64,000 nt of DNA, from NCBI RefSeq assembly GCF_016097555.1, contig NC_054702.1, positions 103,368,973 through 103,432,972 on the forward strand. The letters run 5' to 3'. A program made the position numbers and the translations under genes. Shown here in pieces: positions 12,300-23,116 of this stretch (within the stretch, counting starts at the first letter, position 1; each line of letters opens with the position of its first letter). Under the pieces are notes generated by a model. That model was not told the origin of the DNA, did not search any database, and saw only the letters and a list, made by a program, of their open reading frames with translations. Origin of the DNA: Gigantopelta aegis (lineage: Eukaryota > Mollusca > Gastropoda > Neomphalida > Peltospiridae).

Positions 12300-13626
12300 C
12301 AGACCTGTCAACCCTCCCGGATTCCGCAGGAGTCTCCCGGTATTTGATCAAATCTCCTTTCCCCTGTGCGGGAGACAGTTTCTCCTGTTAAATGACATTT
12401 TTGTAAGCATAAAAAAAAAATCGATCCTCTTTTGTCAAAATAACATAAGGGAAGTAACTCTACCTTTTTTTTCTCATTCGGAAAATGTCGACTACTTTCG
12501 TTTTCTGAGAATGTAACAGGCCGAATTGTCCCGACTGTTTAACCTTTGCCGAAGTGAGAATTGTGGGATAGCCTATTTATATTGTTAACAAAGCACATGG
12601 AGTTTATAAAATGACGTGTTATTATAATGTTTGTTGTCATCGTAATGGCTACGAAGCGTGTTGCCGCTAATTCAACAGGCTGTGTATTGACATTCAGTGT
12701 TGCATAAAACAAAACAAAAAAATATCCAATTTAGTTCTAATAACACCTCTGAATTGTAAAATGTCTTCCCACTGGATTACATAATGCAAATATGACGAAT
12801 CGTAACTGCCAGACTCCGAGTTGACAGCGATACACACGATGCATGTTAAAATCACATGTCACAGCAAGACAACGAAAAGACCAATTAGCTGTATAAACAT
12901 ACTTGTGTCAGTTAATTTTGTATGTTTGTGCAGTAAAATGTTGGTTATAAGGGTACTCTTCAAGAAATTATTTTTGTACAATTAAAAAATGTTGTGTTTG
13001 ACATTGACATAAAGCTACTCACGGAAATGGGTATAATTCCGGTATATTTCACACGATGTCCGTAATGAGGTTTTACTTATGATTAATGACAATACAATGT
13101 TTATTGCATCATTATAATGATTTTAAATAAGTACCATGCCACCGTTCCTCATTATAGTAAAAACTGAATATTAATTTATAAGATTTATATAAATTTGTCT
13201 TTGGTACTTAGGTACACTAACCACAAATGATAATGTAACGCAACCTGTAAGGCTGTAAGTGTAATACCGTAAATGTACTAATTAAATTTTTTATCTCTTG
13301 TTCATGTTCTTAACATTTTTGGATAAAATATTTTTTTTTTTTAAATATGTATTAAATCATAATAATATTTAAACTTTAAAAAAAAAAAAAAAAAAAAAAA
13401 TGTTTTTAATTTTTTTTTTTTTTTTTTAAATGCCAAGATCTAAGGTTAAGAAGTATATATGACATTATATAGTATTCATATAACTTATTGTAATAATGTT
13501 TTTTTTAAATCTTGCGATTTTGGGTTAAATTGTGTGAATTTAAAAAATCTCCTGCTTTTTGACAAAATCTCCTGCTTTTTCAACACACACCTCCTGCTTT
13601 CTCTTGACTAAAGGTTGACAGGTCTG
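12300..13626. mobile_element. 1.33-kb non-autonomous DNA transposon inside Tc1 relic 1
   Basis: Terminal inverted repeats CAGACCTGTCAACC (12300) and its complement (ending 13626) are flanked by a 6-bp direct repeat TAACAT (12294-12299 and 13627-13632). Subterminal motifs are repeated: CTCCTGCTTTTT occurs three times near the right end, and GGGAGA/TCTCCTG words sit near the left end, resembling transposase-binding arrays. The interior has no long frame and contains long A and T runs near 13380-13430. Superfamily is uncertain; the ends resemble hAT-like elements, but the duplication seen is 6 rather than 8 bp. Confidence 0.82.
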
Positions 13627-13760
13627 TAACATCCCACAAAGGATCATAAACAACTTGATTGGGTCAGTGGTAAGGAAAGTTAGAGCAGCGACTGCAGCAC
13701 AGTGTGGGCACACATGCAATTGATTTGGATCAGGAAATAACATTTCAACATTATCCATGC
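13627..13760 (+). pseudogene. Tc1 relic 1, C-terminal remainder
   Basis: After the inserted element the plus-strand reading resumes with IPQRIINNLIGSVVRKVRAA and ends CGHTCN then TGA, matching the usual C-terminus of Tc1 transposases (an IPQ...LI.S...R....GGHT pattern). The reading frame is the one interrupted at 12299 once one copy of the TAACAT duplication is discounted, so both pieces belong to one original element. Confidence 0.82.
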
Positions 13761-14024
13761 AAACGCTGTCTGTGATAAAACAACAAAACTTGTCAAAATG
13801 TATTCAGTTATGAAGACAACCTAAAAATCCAAACAATGAAATAATCATCAATAAAACTTTGAAATATTTACCACCAAAAAAACCTTGTGGTTGTTTTTCC
13901 CGTCAGTATATGAATGTTTAATAACATCCCAGCACAAAGAATACGTCAGCTAATTAATTGGATGTCAAACAGCTAAATTCAGACATGTAAAATTAGTGCT
14001 TACTGTATGATAATTAATTATTAA

Positions 14025-14545
14025 GGATCGTTTGTTATTTCTTTTACGTTCAATATAAGACAAAGTACCAATATGAAAGTGAAGTCATCAGATATGACGT
14101 TCCTTGACAATGTTATTTTTACGTTCATTGAGAAATGAATAAACGAGCATTGCTGCAGCTGGACCAATGCAGGGGTGCAGAAAGTACTCGCCCACTCGCC
14201 AAATGTGAGTAAAAATTCTGACGGACAAGTTAAAAAATGCAACTACCAGTCCGACAAGCGATCTGTCTTTTTGAGTTTGTTTGCCACGTGATGTTGATCA
14301 CTTACCAGGTGTTCTAAATAATGTTTTATCAATATATCTATATATATCATTTGAAGTGAAGACACTATATTATAATATTATTAATAATATATTATTCTTT
14401 AGACTGGCGGACTAGTAGAAATTATTGCGGGCTAGTAAATTTTAGTTGGTTCTGGTCCGGCGAGCTTGTGAAATATGTTCCATTTCTGCAATGGGAAAAC
14501 ATTAAATTGTAATGAATGTAATAGAAATTTAATTATATACTGTTG
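14025..14545. mobile_element. Family D repeat fragment, split by a MITE
   Basis: The sequences at 14025-14169 and after 14490 match 63192-63545: ATTAAGGATCGTTTGTTATT near 14025, TATGACGTTCC with TGACAATGT near 14095, and CTGGACCAATG just before the insertion. After the MITE the match resumes with GGGAAAACATTA...AATGTAATAG. This is a partial copy of the element that carries the satellite at the other end of the window. Confidence 0.6.
14170..14490. mobile_element. MITE family C, copy 1
   Basis: The ends CAGGGGTGCAGAAA and TTTCTGCA enclose an AT-rich palindromic core. The subterminal words ACTCGCCCACTCGCC and CGGCGAGCTTG are shared with the reversed copy at 52286-52604. It interrupts the family D repeat within CCAATG. 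No coding capacity. Confidence 0.7.
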
Positions 14546-15678
14546 GATGTCAAACAGCTGAATTCAGACAAATAAAGTCAGTGCTTAATGTATGATAAGT
14601 AATAAATACTATAGCATTGGATGTCAAACAGCTGAATTCAGACATGTAAAGTCAGTGCTTGATGTATAATTAATAAATACTAGTGTATATTCTAAAAAAC
14701 TACCCATAAAAAATTCTGTGACATGCAACATGACGTCAGAAGTTTGATAATTTCAGCAAACTTCACTAAATTACAAATATGTTGGTGGCATGCTAACACA
14801 GGTAACATTTTATAACAAAAGTTGACAATGGTCATGAAGAAAATAGCTGAACACTTTGAACGATGGAGGAAAAGCTGGTTAGAACATTACCATCAAGCAC
14901 ATATGACATACATTTAGGTTAGGGATTTCACACTGCATGCAGTTTTCCAAAGCATTGATATTAGCCAACACACGTTTGTTTGGATTTTCTGACAAGCGAT
15001 TACAGCTTTTACACAAACGATCTGTCGTTTATGTTGATATTGGGTTTGCATAACCGACAGACGAATGACAAAATCATTTGTGCCAGTTGAATTCAGACAT
15101 ATAAAGTCAGTGCTTGATGTATAATTAGTAAATAATAGTGGATATCAAACAGCTGAATTCAGATGTGTAAAGTCCGTGCTTTATGTATAATTAATAAATA
15201 CTAGTGGATATCAAACAGCTGAATTCAGACAAATAAAGTCAGCTAGTACTTGATGTTTGATAATTAATAAAAACTAATGCATGTCAAACAGTTGAATTCA
15301 GATATATAAAGTCAGTGCTTGATATATGATAAGTAATAAATCATATAGCATTGGATGTCAAACAGTTGAATTCAGACATGTAGTCCGTGCTTGATGTATG
15401 ACATTAACAACAGTTACAACATCTCCATTACAGCTGTGTTCCAACTTGCAGTATAGCTTTGCTCCACAATAATGGTAATTTAACTACTAGTACTAGTATT
15501 CAAGACCTCCTTAAAATACTCTTTTATTTGAGGACATTGACAAAAAATCAAATGTTTTGACTGGCCAGTTAAAAAATCTGTTAATCTTATTATAAGTATT
15601 CATTTTGTTCTTGAACTGATTAAAACATATCCAAAACAATTATCACATACCGTATATCGCTGTGTATTAGCCAACCTT

Positions 15679-16560
15679 TTGGTCTGTACTTTATTAAGTC
15701 AACTAAGAAGGCCAGACGACATTCCATGTCAGCGTGTCCTGTATCTTTCTAAGACAAGAAAGGACATGAACATATCAACAACATTCAAGGTGACAGCAAA
15801 TTGGTGTTCGAGTTTTATGGAAAGAAACAATTTTGTTCTGAGGCAATACACATACATTGCACAAAAACTACCAGATGAGGTTGACAAGAAGGTATTATCA
15901 TTTCATCAGTTCGTTTTGAAAGAAAGAAGATCGATAAAGTGGATGAACTTTGACATGCCAGATAATAGAACAACTGATGTGAAGGAGACGCATACAGTAC
16001 AAGTCAAAACCTGTGGTGCTGAAAAACATCTTACCGTGGTACTGACATGCATGGCCAATGGAACAAAATTAAAGCCGATGGTAATCTTTAAAAGGAAAGA
16101 TGCATTTCGCAAAGGTGTTGCTGTGGCTGTTCTGGAAAAGGGCTGGATGAATGAGTCACTTGTGCTGCAGTGGTTGGACGATGTGTGGATGTCCCGACTT
16201 GGTGGGGAACGAGGCTGCAGATCTTTCCTTGTGTGGGACATGTTTGAAAGTGAGGCAATGTGTAATACCAGTAGGTTGCATGTTGTTGTTACAGCCACTT
16301 GATGTGAGCCTTAACAGACCGTTCAAGGCGAATGTGAGAAAAGAATGGAAAAACTGGATGGTAAGCGGTGAACACAGTTACACCAAAAATGGAAGCAGAC
16401 GACGAGCACTGATGCCGATTGTTGTTCAGTGGTTCAAAGATGCGTGGGAGCAAATACCCAGCAACATGATCGTGAGACGTTTCTTGAAAATAGGAATAGC
16501 GAATGCATTGGACGGCACTGAAGACGAGAATAGCGAATGCTATGAATGGCACTGAAGATG
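15679..16560 (+). pseudogene. pogo/Tigger-like transposase relic
   Basis: The first open stretch (15679-16302) contains a CENP-B-type DNA-binding segment (WCSSFMERNNFVLRQYTYIA, about residues 41-60) and the start of a DDE domain (CGAEKHLTVVLTCMANGTKL, then GWMNESLVLQWLDDVW and FLVWDMFESE). The continuation is in another frame from about 16260: VIPVGCMLLLQPLDVSLNRP, FKANVRKEWKNWM and VVQWFKDAWEQI, typical of the DDE_1 C-terminal part. Between the blocks about 15 residues usual in the family are missing together with a frame change, so the gene is broken. The initiating ATG is not established. It lies within the stonin intron on the opposite strand. Confidence 0.85.
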
Positions 16561-16679
16561 ACAGCCTGTTCAGCAACCTGTGTGTTACATGTGTATGAGC
16601 ACTGCCAGAACCAGAGATGTTGGAAAATGTAGAAGAAAATAACTGAGTGATAACTATGACAACACTGCTGACCAGGCTG

Positions 16680-17318
16680 TATACTCTTATATATAAAATA
16701 AAATATGTTGATTCAAATCTCTGCAATTTCTGTCATCGCCAGCCAGAAACATCGGATCACTTATTTTATGCTTGCCCCAAAGTCATCGACCTCTGGAATC
16801 TTATAGAACAATGGTTGCAACAAACAGGTGAAGACTTCCAGTTTGACAAAACTATGATTTTATTTGGTGATATAAATAAGGAAAACAATTTCGTAAATTG
16901 GTTAATTATAAATGTAAAGTATTATATATACAAAACAAAATTACAGAACACCACACTCAATACAACTGGATTCAAACATTATATCGAAGATATGCTATTA
17001 TTAGAAAAATATAGGTATTATAAGAGTTGTTTACATAAAGAATCCAACGAAAACTGGGAATGTTGGTTAAGATTTTGGAAAATATTTAAATGGCCAGCCT
17101 TTGTTTTTATATAAAAAAAAGACTATGGTTGTTTGTTTTACAATGTTGCTGGTTTGGAGGAAATACTTATTTCAGCTTTCTCCCCTTTCTCTCCTTGTTC
17201 CTATGGTATATTCTGTGTATAATTGATATGTACGGTAATGATTCGGGGCCCCAACCCTGACATTATCTATTGTTTTTCTGGGGCAATAAACATTAAAAAA
17301 AACAAAAAACAAAAAAAA
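16680..17318 (+). pseudogene. 5'-truncated LINE, 3' end with zinc-binding tail
   Basis: The reading frame ending at 17114 carries a C-x2-C-x8-H-x4-C motif (CNFCHRQPETSDHLFYAC), the zinc-binding segment after the reverse transcriptase of many LINEs, followed by a basic aromatic-rich C-terminus (WLRFWKIFKWPAF). A 3' UTR of about 180 bp follows, with AATAAA at about 17285, and the copy ends in an A-rich tail. No endonuclease or RT core is present, so it is a dead 5'-truncated copy. The clade (L1/Tx1- or Jockey-like) is not resolved. Confidence 0.82.
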
Positions 17319-17648
17319 CTACTTTTGTATTGTTACTATAATGTGAAAATGTTGTTTGAAATATTACATTCATGAATTACATAAAAGTTTGTTAAAACCA
17401 TCATTGTTATTTGACTTATTTTTAATTATACTATTTATATTTAATAAAATTAATTACTTTGACACTGTTTCTATAAATAGAAATCGGTTTACGATTTGTT
17501 GGCAGCTGGATTTCAACATATATTTTGTTATATGAAACAGGGACATCACATAATGGTCAGTTATAATCTATTATATTACTAATAAAATATATTGAGATAT
17601 AATATACCATATTTTATTTGTAATATTTAGGCCCTAATTGACTATTAT

Positions 17649-17801
17649 AACATCTGGCCCCGTACTTATAAACCTTAAGTCTAGACTTTAATAAAGTCCA
17701 GACTTTAACGTCATGGCAACGCCATTCAGATAGCATTACGTGAAAGTCTGGACTTTATTAAAGTCTAGACTTTAAGTTTTATAAGCACAGGCCCAGATGT
17801 T
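17649..17801. mobile_element. Hairpin MITE with AACATCTGG ends
   Basis: A 150-bp palindrome. Outer AACATCTGGCCCCG pairs with GGCCCAGATGTT, and the inner arm TTAAGTCTAGACTTTAATAA pairs with its complement around a loop near 17715. The GGCCC outer ends resemble the hairpin at 4972-5080. No coding capacity. Confidence 0.8.
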
Positions 17802-19350
17802 TGATTTGAAAAATGATTACAGATACCCCCCCCCCCCCCCCTAAAAAAAACCCACACAACCCCAACAACATGCATATCAATACAACACAATTAATTTGTT
17901 ATTTGGCAAATCTTTAAACTGTGTCATGTGGAGTTCAAATTGAAGACATGCAGCAAAAATGAGGACTCGGCTTATATACAGTCTATCATTTTGAAGCCAA
18001 TTTTGGGGGTGGAATTGGGGGGGGGGGGTTAGCTTATCTGTTGAGTCGGCTAATACACAGTGATATATGGTAATCAAGAAACAAATGTTATAAATAAATA
18101 TGTTAACAATTTTTATATATTGTACATTTTATCAGCACCTCAGCTTTCATTTGTTCAGAAATAAAATCTGTATATATAAATATATAAGACATACAAACAC
18201 TGTATATTATTTTCACATCCTCCAACATGGCCGCAGACCATAAGCCCAGTGCATGTACCTGGTCACCTGTGTATAGGGTAATTATGGGCCTAGTAACCTA
18301 TGTTTACAATTCTGAATACCATTCTTTTACAAACACGCTAACACTGTTTTCACATGGTGGAATTTAAAAATAATTATTGATTGGTTTTAAATGTGAACAA
18401 CAAAGTATCCTTCTTGACTGTTTTGACATGAGATAACCTTTTGGTATCCTGAACAATTATTCTCAGCTTATTTCAATGCCTGCAGACCAAATGTCACAAT
18501 TATAGTACTAGAATTTAGTCACCTACAGGCAACAGCAAATTAAGTGACTAAACAGTGTGCTGGGGTGTTATTAAAGACATATTCCTATTCTCACCCATAC
18601 CCAACCTGTAATGTTTTAAAATAATTTCATCACGTATTAATTTTATAAATGGATTCCATTGTGGTAAAGTAATGTGTCGCTTCACCAGCAACAGCTAGTG
18701 TTGAATGTAAGTGCACAGACAGGTGGAAAGATAGATAATTTATCAGAGACAACATCAGCTATTCCACGAAAGACAGTTGATTAATCCAAAAAGCACTTCA
18801 GTGCTCTTACAAACCACTTTTGGAGCTAAAATGGGCCGCCACAATAAAATTTATTGAAAGCATTATGTCGAGTCTGTAATTGACCAACCAATGTCCAAGG
18901 TGATTTGGACGACAGTAAGAGATATAAAAGATGTATAAACTCATTTCCCATGTGGCTCACTCGTAATGGAGTATTTAAAGGCAGCTTCAATGAGACGTTC
19001 AGAACAGCTACAAAAAACCTCAATCATAAGTCTGACATAATTCAGTAGTGCTGTAATTTAAGTAATATTCTTCCAGAGCAAAAATCTATTTTGTGTTCGA
19101 CAAAGCTGCAAATGACAGCGAGATAGAGATGTATTTGTAGATAGCATGGCATTTTTAATGTCTAGATACTGAGGCTGTCTTTAAAACAAGCTTGCTTTTC
19201 TGTAATCTGACTTAGCAGCTTTATCACATTTTTTTATTTAAAAAAAAAAAAAATATTAATTGAAATGAAGAAAAGAAAAACAATAGCTCGAAGGAAGTAG
19301 ACTTGGATAAGGCAATATTTGGTGAACATCTAGTTTTAGAAAATTTGTTT
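17802..19350. other. Intronic AT-rich DNA with homopolymer runs
   Basis: It contains a C18 run at about 17827, a G-run near 18020 and an A-run near 19240. No coding exon or element with clear ends was recognised. A GTGCTGGGGTGTTATTAAAG phrase near 18559 resembles the 3' tail of a SINE type seen near 34200 and 41480. Confidence 0.4.
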
Positions 19351-19505
19351 CTAATTTTCATTATTATTCATACTTACCTAGTACTAGCACAACAACAATG
19401 CTATACGACCCTGAGCTATAACCTCCACTGCAGAATTATCTCCCCTTGCCGGATGTATAACCTACATCCGCGCATGGGTAGACCGTATATCCTCATTATC
19501 GATTC
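19351..19505. repeat. DIRS 3'-side inverted terminal repeat
   Basis: It pairs with 25060-25189 over about 110 bp with a few C/T and G/A differences. It contains a 23-bp extra segment near 19450 (GGATGTATAACCTACATCC plus GCGC), itself a small palindrome, that is absent from the other terminal repeat. The outermost 35 bases differ between the two ends, as expected for DIRS1-like termini. Confidence 0.88.
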
Positions 19506-19562
19506 AAAGTCCAGAATGACTGAATCAAAAAAGACCTCCCTCGGGGCGGGTGGGAGGTAACA

Positions 19563-19673
19563 GTTGTTGTGCTAGTACTAGGTAAGTATGAATAATAACG
19601 AAAATTAGAATTTTTTTCTAATAGTCTTATTCAACTTACCGTACTAGCACAACAACAATGCTATAACTGATGT
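19563..19673. repeat. DIRS internal complementary region
   Basis: The left half (GTGCTAGTACTAGGTAAGTA through AAAATTAG) is the complement of the outer left end, with one C/T difference. The right half (AGTCTTATTCAACTTACC then TACTAGCACAACAAC) is the complement of the outer right end. The two halves are joined by a short T-rich linker. This arrangement fixes the element ends at about 19351 and 25189. Confidence 0.88.
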
Positions 19674-19973
19674 GATATAACACCGTTAAAGCACAAGAAT
19701 TTAACATTAAAGGGAGGAGGTAAGAAAACAAGGAGGACTTACCCATTCAACCAGTAGTGTTCGTCTCAAGTAATGATACAGTGAAAAAGCAACCCACATC
19801 ATACGAGGTATAAAATGTCAAAGTGACTTTTAAATTGAAGAACTACAACCCCAATTAAAAGTAAACCAAGTTAACAAGGTGAGGAAACCTGCACACCAAG
19901 TAATGGTAAAAGACACTCGACTGCCCCAGATAGTCAACCATCCACCCCCACTCTCCAAACAGGAGGTGGAGAA

Positions 19974-21635
19974 CTATCTCTCAGAAAGACTGCCGCTAGC
20001 GACCGGACGAAATAAGGGTCGCCCCCTACTCGTGGCCCTGTGCAATGAAATGACTTGCTGTCCTGCAATGACTGATTGAATCCGCCAAGTTCTGTCCGGA
20101 CCAACAGCCATATCACGGAAATAAAACCGGTCAAACATGTGTCGACCTTTCCAAAACCGCGCACTCATGACCTTGAAATTGTCCAGAGAATCATGGAAAT
20201 TAAGGGAAGCAGAAATCGCCCGAATCTCATGAGGTCGAACGGAGAAATTCCGCAGAACATGATCACCCGCCTTCTCATATGCCAGTTTGATGGTTGCAGC
20301 AATCCATCTCGACAAAGCATTCTTCGTAATGTCTCCTGGTTGGCGTGTGAAAGAGATAAACAGTCTCTTAGTGTTTTGCCGGAGATTTCTAGTATGCTCC
20401 AAATAGAATTTCAAAGCCCGCACCGGACAAAGAAGTCTATCAGAATTATCCGCAGAAAGCATACGAGATAAACACTGAATGATGGCCGGAGGAAACTCTT
20501 CCCCTGGCACCTGGTTCTTAGCCACGAAAACAGGATCAGTACGTAATGTAACTGACCCGTCCGTATTGTAATCCACCAAATCATGCAAAAAAGCATGAAT
20601 CTCACTAATATGACGGCAAGACGCTAGTGAGACCAGAAACAAAGTTTTCCACGTCAAATGACGAAGACTGGCGAATTTCAAAGGCTCGTAGGGCTTGCCT
20701 TTGAGTGCATGCAGAACCAGAAAAACATTCCATTTAGGCAAAATGGAAGGCTTCTCAACCGTGTTTTGCAACGACTTAAGCAAGTCATGCAACACAAGAT
20801 TCGTTGAGAAATCTTGACGTCCACACTGCCTCAGAGTAGTGAAAATGGACGACCGGTGACTTCTCACTGTTTGAACCTTCAGCTGTCTTTCTTGGACAAG
20901 AGCCAGAAAGTACTTAGCTAAGTCATTAACAGTAGGCGACAAGGGATCCACGTCCCTCTCAGTCGCCCAACGAACCCAAGCGCGCCAGTGACACTGGTAG
21001 ACCCTCTCCGTAGACTGGCACTTCGAAGAGGAGACGAGCTCAGCAACCCATTTAGAAAAGCCTCGGTTTCGGAGGGAAACCCCGACAACCGCCATGAGTG
21101 AAGTCGGAAAACCTCTGGCTTCGGATGCCACTCTGTCCGATGCAGTCTCTGACTGAGCAGATCGGGTATCAACGGCAACCACACCGGCTCCTGCACTAAA
21201 AGTGACAGGAGCGGAGGAAACCAGGCTTGAGCTGCTCAACTCGGGGCTATGAGTGTGACACGACAAGGTTGCTGTCTGATCTTTGCCAGAACCTTGCCAA
21301 GCAGAACCAGAGGAGGAAAGGCGTAAAAATCCAGTCCCGTCCAGTTCATGCTCAACGTATCGTACTCCAGTGCCAGTGGGTCTGGTACCGGCGATACAAA
21401 CACTGGCAACTGACTGTTCAGGCGAGTGGCAAACATATCGAGTTGAGGACTCCCCCACAACTGAAGAACTCGATAAGCCACCATCCAGTGCAACATCCAC
21501 TCCGTCTGAACTGGGGAACGACGACTCAAAGCGTCCGCCAAGACGTTCACGGACGAAGGAATGTGTTTGGCTGATAACACCACTCCCCATTCCAGAATCC
21601 CCACTCGCACCATTCCAGAATCTCCAAAGCCGCAA
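19974..21635 (-). CDS. DIRS tyrosine recombinase ORF
   Basis: A 553-residue open frame. The recombinase domain covers about residues 190-515: an N-terminal SAM-like part (ERVYQCHWRAWVRWATERDV), then the catalytic domain. Catalytic-type residues are all present: R341 in SCRHISEIHAF, H469 and R472 in RPHEIRAIS, and nucleophile Y505 in DRFYFRDMA. It would integrate the circular DNA copy of the element. The first 180 residues overlap the RNase H and downstream region in another frame, so the true start is uncertain. It ends in TAG. This is the only intact ORF of the element; no expression evidence exists. Confidence 0.85.
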   Translation of the reverse strand: MRLWRFWNGASGDSGMGSGVISQTHSFVRERLGGRFESSFPSSDGVDVALDGGLSSSSVVGESSTRYVCHSPEQSVASVCIAGTRPTGTGVRYVEHELDGTGFLRLSSSGSAWQGSGKDQTATLSCHTHSPELSSSSLVSSAPVTFSAGAGVVAVDTRSAQSETASDRVASEARGFPTSLMAVVGVSLRNRGFSKWVAELVSSSKCQSTERVYQCHWRAWVRWATERDVDPLSPTVNDLAKYFLALVQERQLKVQTVRSHRSSIFTTLRQCGRQDFSTNLVLHDLLKSLQNTVEKPSILPKWNVFLVLHALKGKPYEPLKFASLRHLTWKTLFLVSLASCRHISEIHAFLHDLVDYNTDGSVTLRTDPVFVAKNQVPGEEFPPAIIQCLSRMLSADNSDRLLCPVRALKFYLEHTRNLRQNTKRLFISFTRQPGDITKNALSRWIAATIKLAYEKAGDHVLRNFSVRPHEIRAISASLNFHDSLDNFKVMSARFWKGRHMFDRFYFRDMAVGPDRTWRIQSVIAGQQVISLHRATSRGRPLFRPVASGSLSER

Positions 21636-23116
21636 GACTCAATGACAGGGATTTGGTGCCTCCCCACCGATTGAGGTACGCAACAACCGACATGTTGTCC
21701 GACCTCAACAAAATTCAACGATGTCGAATAACAGTCCTGAAATGGAGACAAGCGCAATGCACTGCTTCCATCTCCAACAGGTTGATGTGATGACTCCTCT
21801 CTGAAGGAGTCCACACCCCTGACAGATGTTGATCTAAAAGGTGTGCACCGAACCCCTCGAAGGAAGCATCGGTAAACAGGACCAACTCTGGAGAAAGTGG
21901 GTGTAAAGGAACGGCCTGGGACATACACTTGTCCACTAGACACTCTTGGATCGGACGAATGAACCAAGGCCCCAATGGTATTACCAAATCCCAGCTGAGA
22001 CCATCCCACACTCGGGACAAATGCCATTGAAGCGGTCTCTTGAACCGTCTGAACCGCACATTCAGCACCACCAGCGATTCGAGATGGCCTATCAACACAT
22101 GGAGCGTGTGCACCGATGCACTTTGCTCCACCAGAAGACATTGCGCCAACGTCATGAAATTGTGAAGTCGCGAATCCGTCAGAAGAACGGACGCCTCCAC
22201 AAGGTTGAAAACCACCCCGAGATAAGTGAAAACCTGCGTTGGCACTAATTCCGACTTGACCCAATTGGGAATAAACCCCAATCAGAGAATCATGTCGATC
22301 ACGAACTCCACGCCCACGAGACATGCCGTCTGTGACGCCGCCGGAATTAACCAATCGTCCAGGTAATTGTGCATCCGTATACCCAACAGATGTATCATCA
22401 CTACCTTTACTAGTAAAGATGTGAGGGCTTGTGGCCAATCCGAACGGCAGAACTTGAAACTCGTAAGCTCTGCCGTCGTAGAGGAACTGCAAGTACTTCC
22501 AAAAATCCCAATGGATTGGAACATGCAGGTAAGTGTCCTTCAAATCGATGGATGCCGCCCATTCCCCCACCTGAAGCAAAGCGCGAACAGACTGAACTGT
22601 CTCCATCTTCATAGATGGAATAACGACATAAGAATTCAGCGGCTTCAGGTTTAGAATTGGTCGCCACTCGCCATTCTTTTTCTTGGCGAAGAACAGATGG
22701 GAATAAAATCCCGGAGTGCCCAAATCTACCTCCTGGATGGCTTTCTTGTTGAGAAACTTGACAACCATCTTCTCCACCAGTACTCGTTTGTCGACAGACG
22801 GTACTGAGCGACTACAAAAGTAGGTTTTAACCACACCCGTCGCTCTCAGTCCCGCCAGGTAGTGATCCCGACGCAGAAGTAGACTGTTGGCAAAAACACG
22901 CCCAGCAATCTGAGCGACGTGATGAGAGGCTTTAGAAGCCGCCAACAAACAACCCTTAGCCATCGGCGGAAGACCCGTGACTGCTTTATGTAACCCAAAT
23001 AGGAACGTACCTAAATGGTTATTGACTTGAAAAAGAAGTTTAGATAACCTCTCCAAAGTCTCTAAATCCGTGAGTGGCACACTGACATTAGGAGATGGGT
23101 GGCAGTCTGCCTTCAC
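20918..23116 (-). pseudogene. DIRS reverse transcriptase/RNase H region, broken
   Basis: RT motifs are clear: FFAKKKNGEWRPILNLKPLN, then SIDLKDTYLHVPI with the first catalytic Asp, and FQVLPFGLATSP. A frameshift near 22420 moves the reading to another frame carrying the catalytic MHNYLDDWLI. RNase H motifs follow (LFTDASFEGFGAHL; SDNMSVVAYLNRWGG), then a shift back near 21600 leads to SAKHIPSSVNVLADALSRRS. A conserved downstream block (SPQLDMFATRLNSQLPVFVS, YAFPP) is where DIRS elements carry a DAM-like methyltransferase domain; that assignment is inference. In-frame TGA stops occur at 22282, 21715 and 21236, with family-like sequence continuing after each. Confidence 0.88.

Larger units (their letters stand above)
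13961..15420. repeat. Dispersed/tandem 67-74-bp repeat family
   Basis: Units of the form GATGTCAAACAGCTGAATTC ... AAGTCAGTGCTTGATGTATG ... AATTAATAAATACTA start at 13961, 14546, 14620, 15140, 15207, 15279 and 15353, with a partial unit near 15084. They form a pair and a run of four to five units separated by unrelated sequence and a MITE. Divergence between units is moderate, so the array is older than the 86-bp satellite near the right end of the window. Confidence 0.8.

Noticed and set aside
15906..16726. Minus-strand frames of 130 and 145 codons
   Set aside because: They lie opposite the pogo-like transposase relic and have no similarity of their own.
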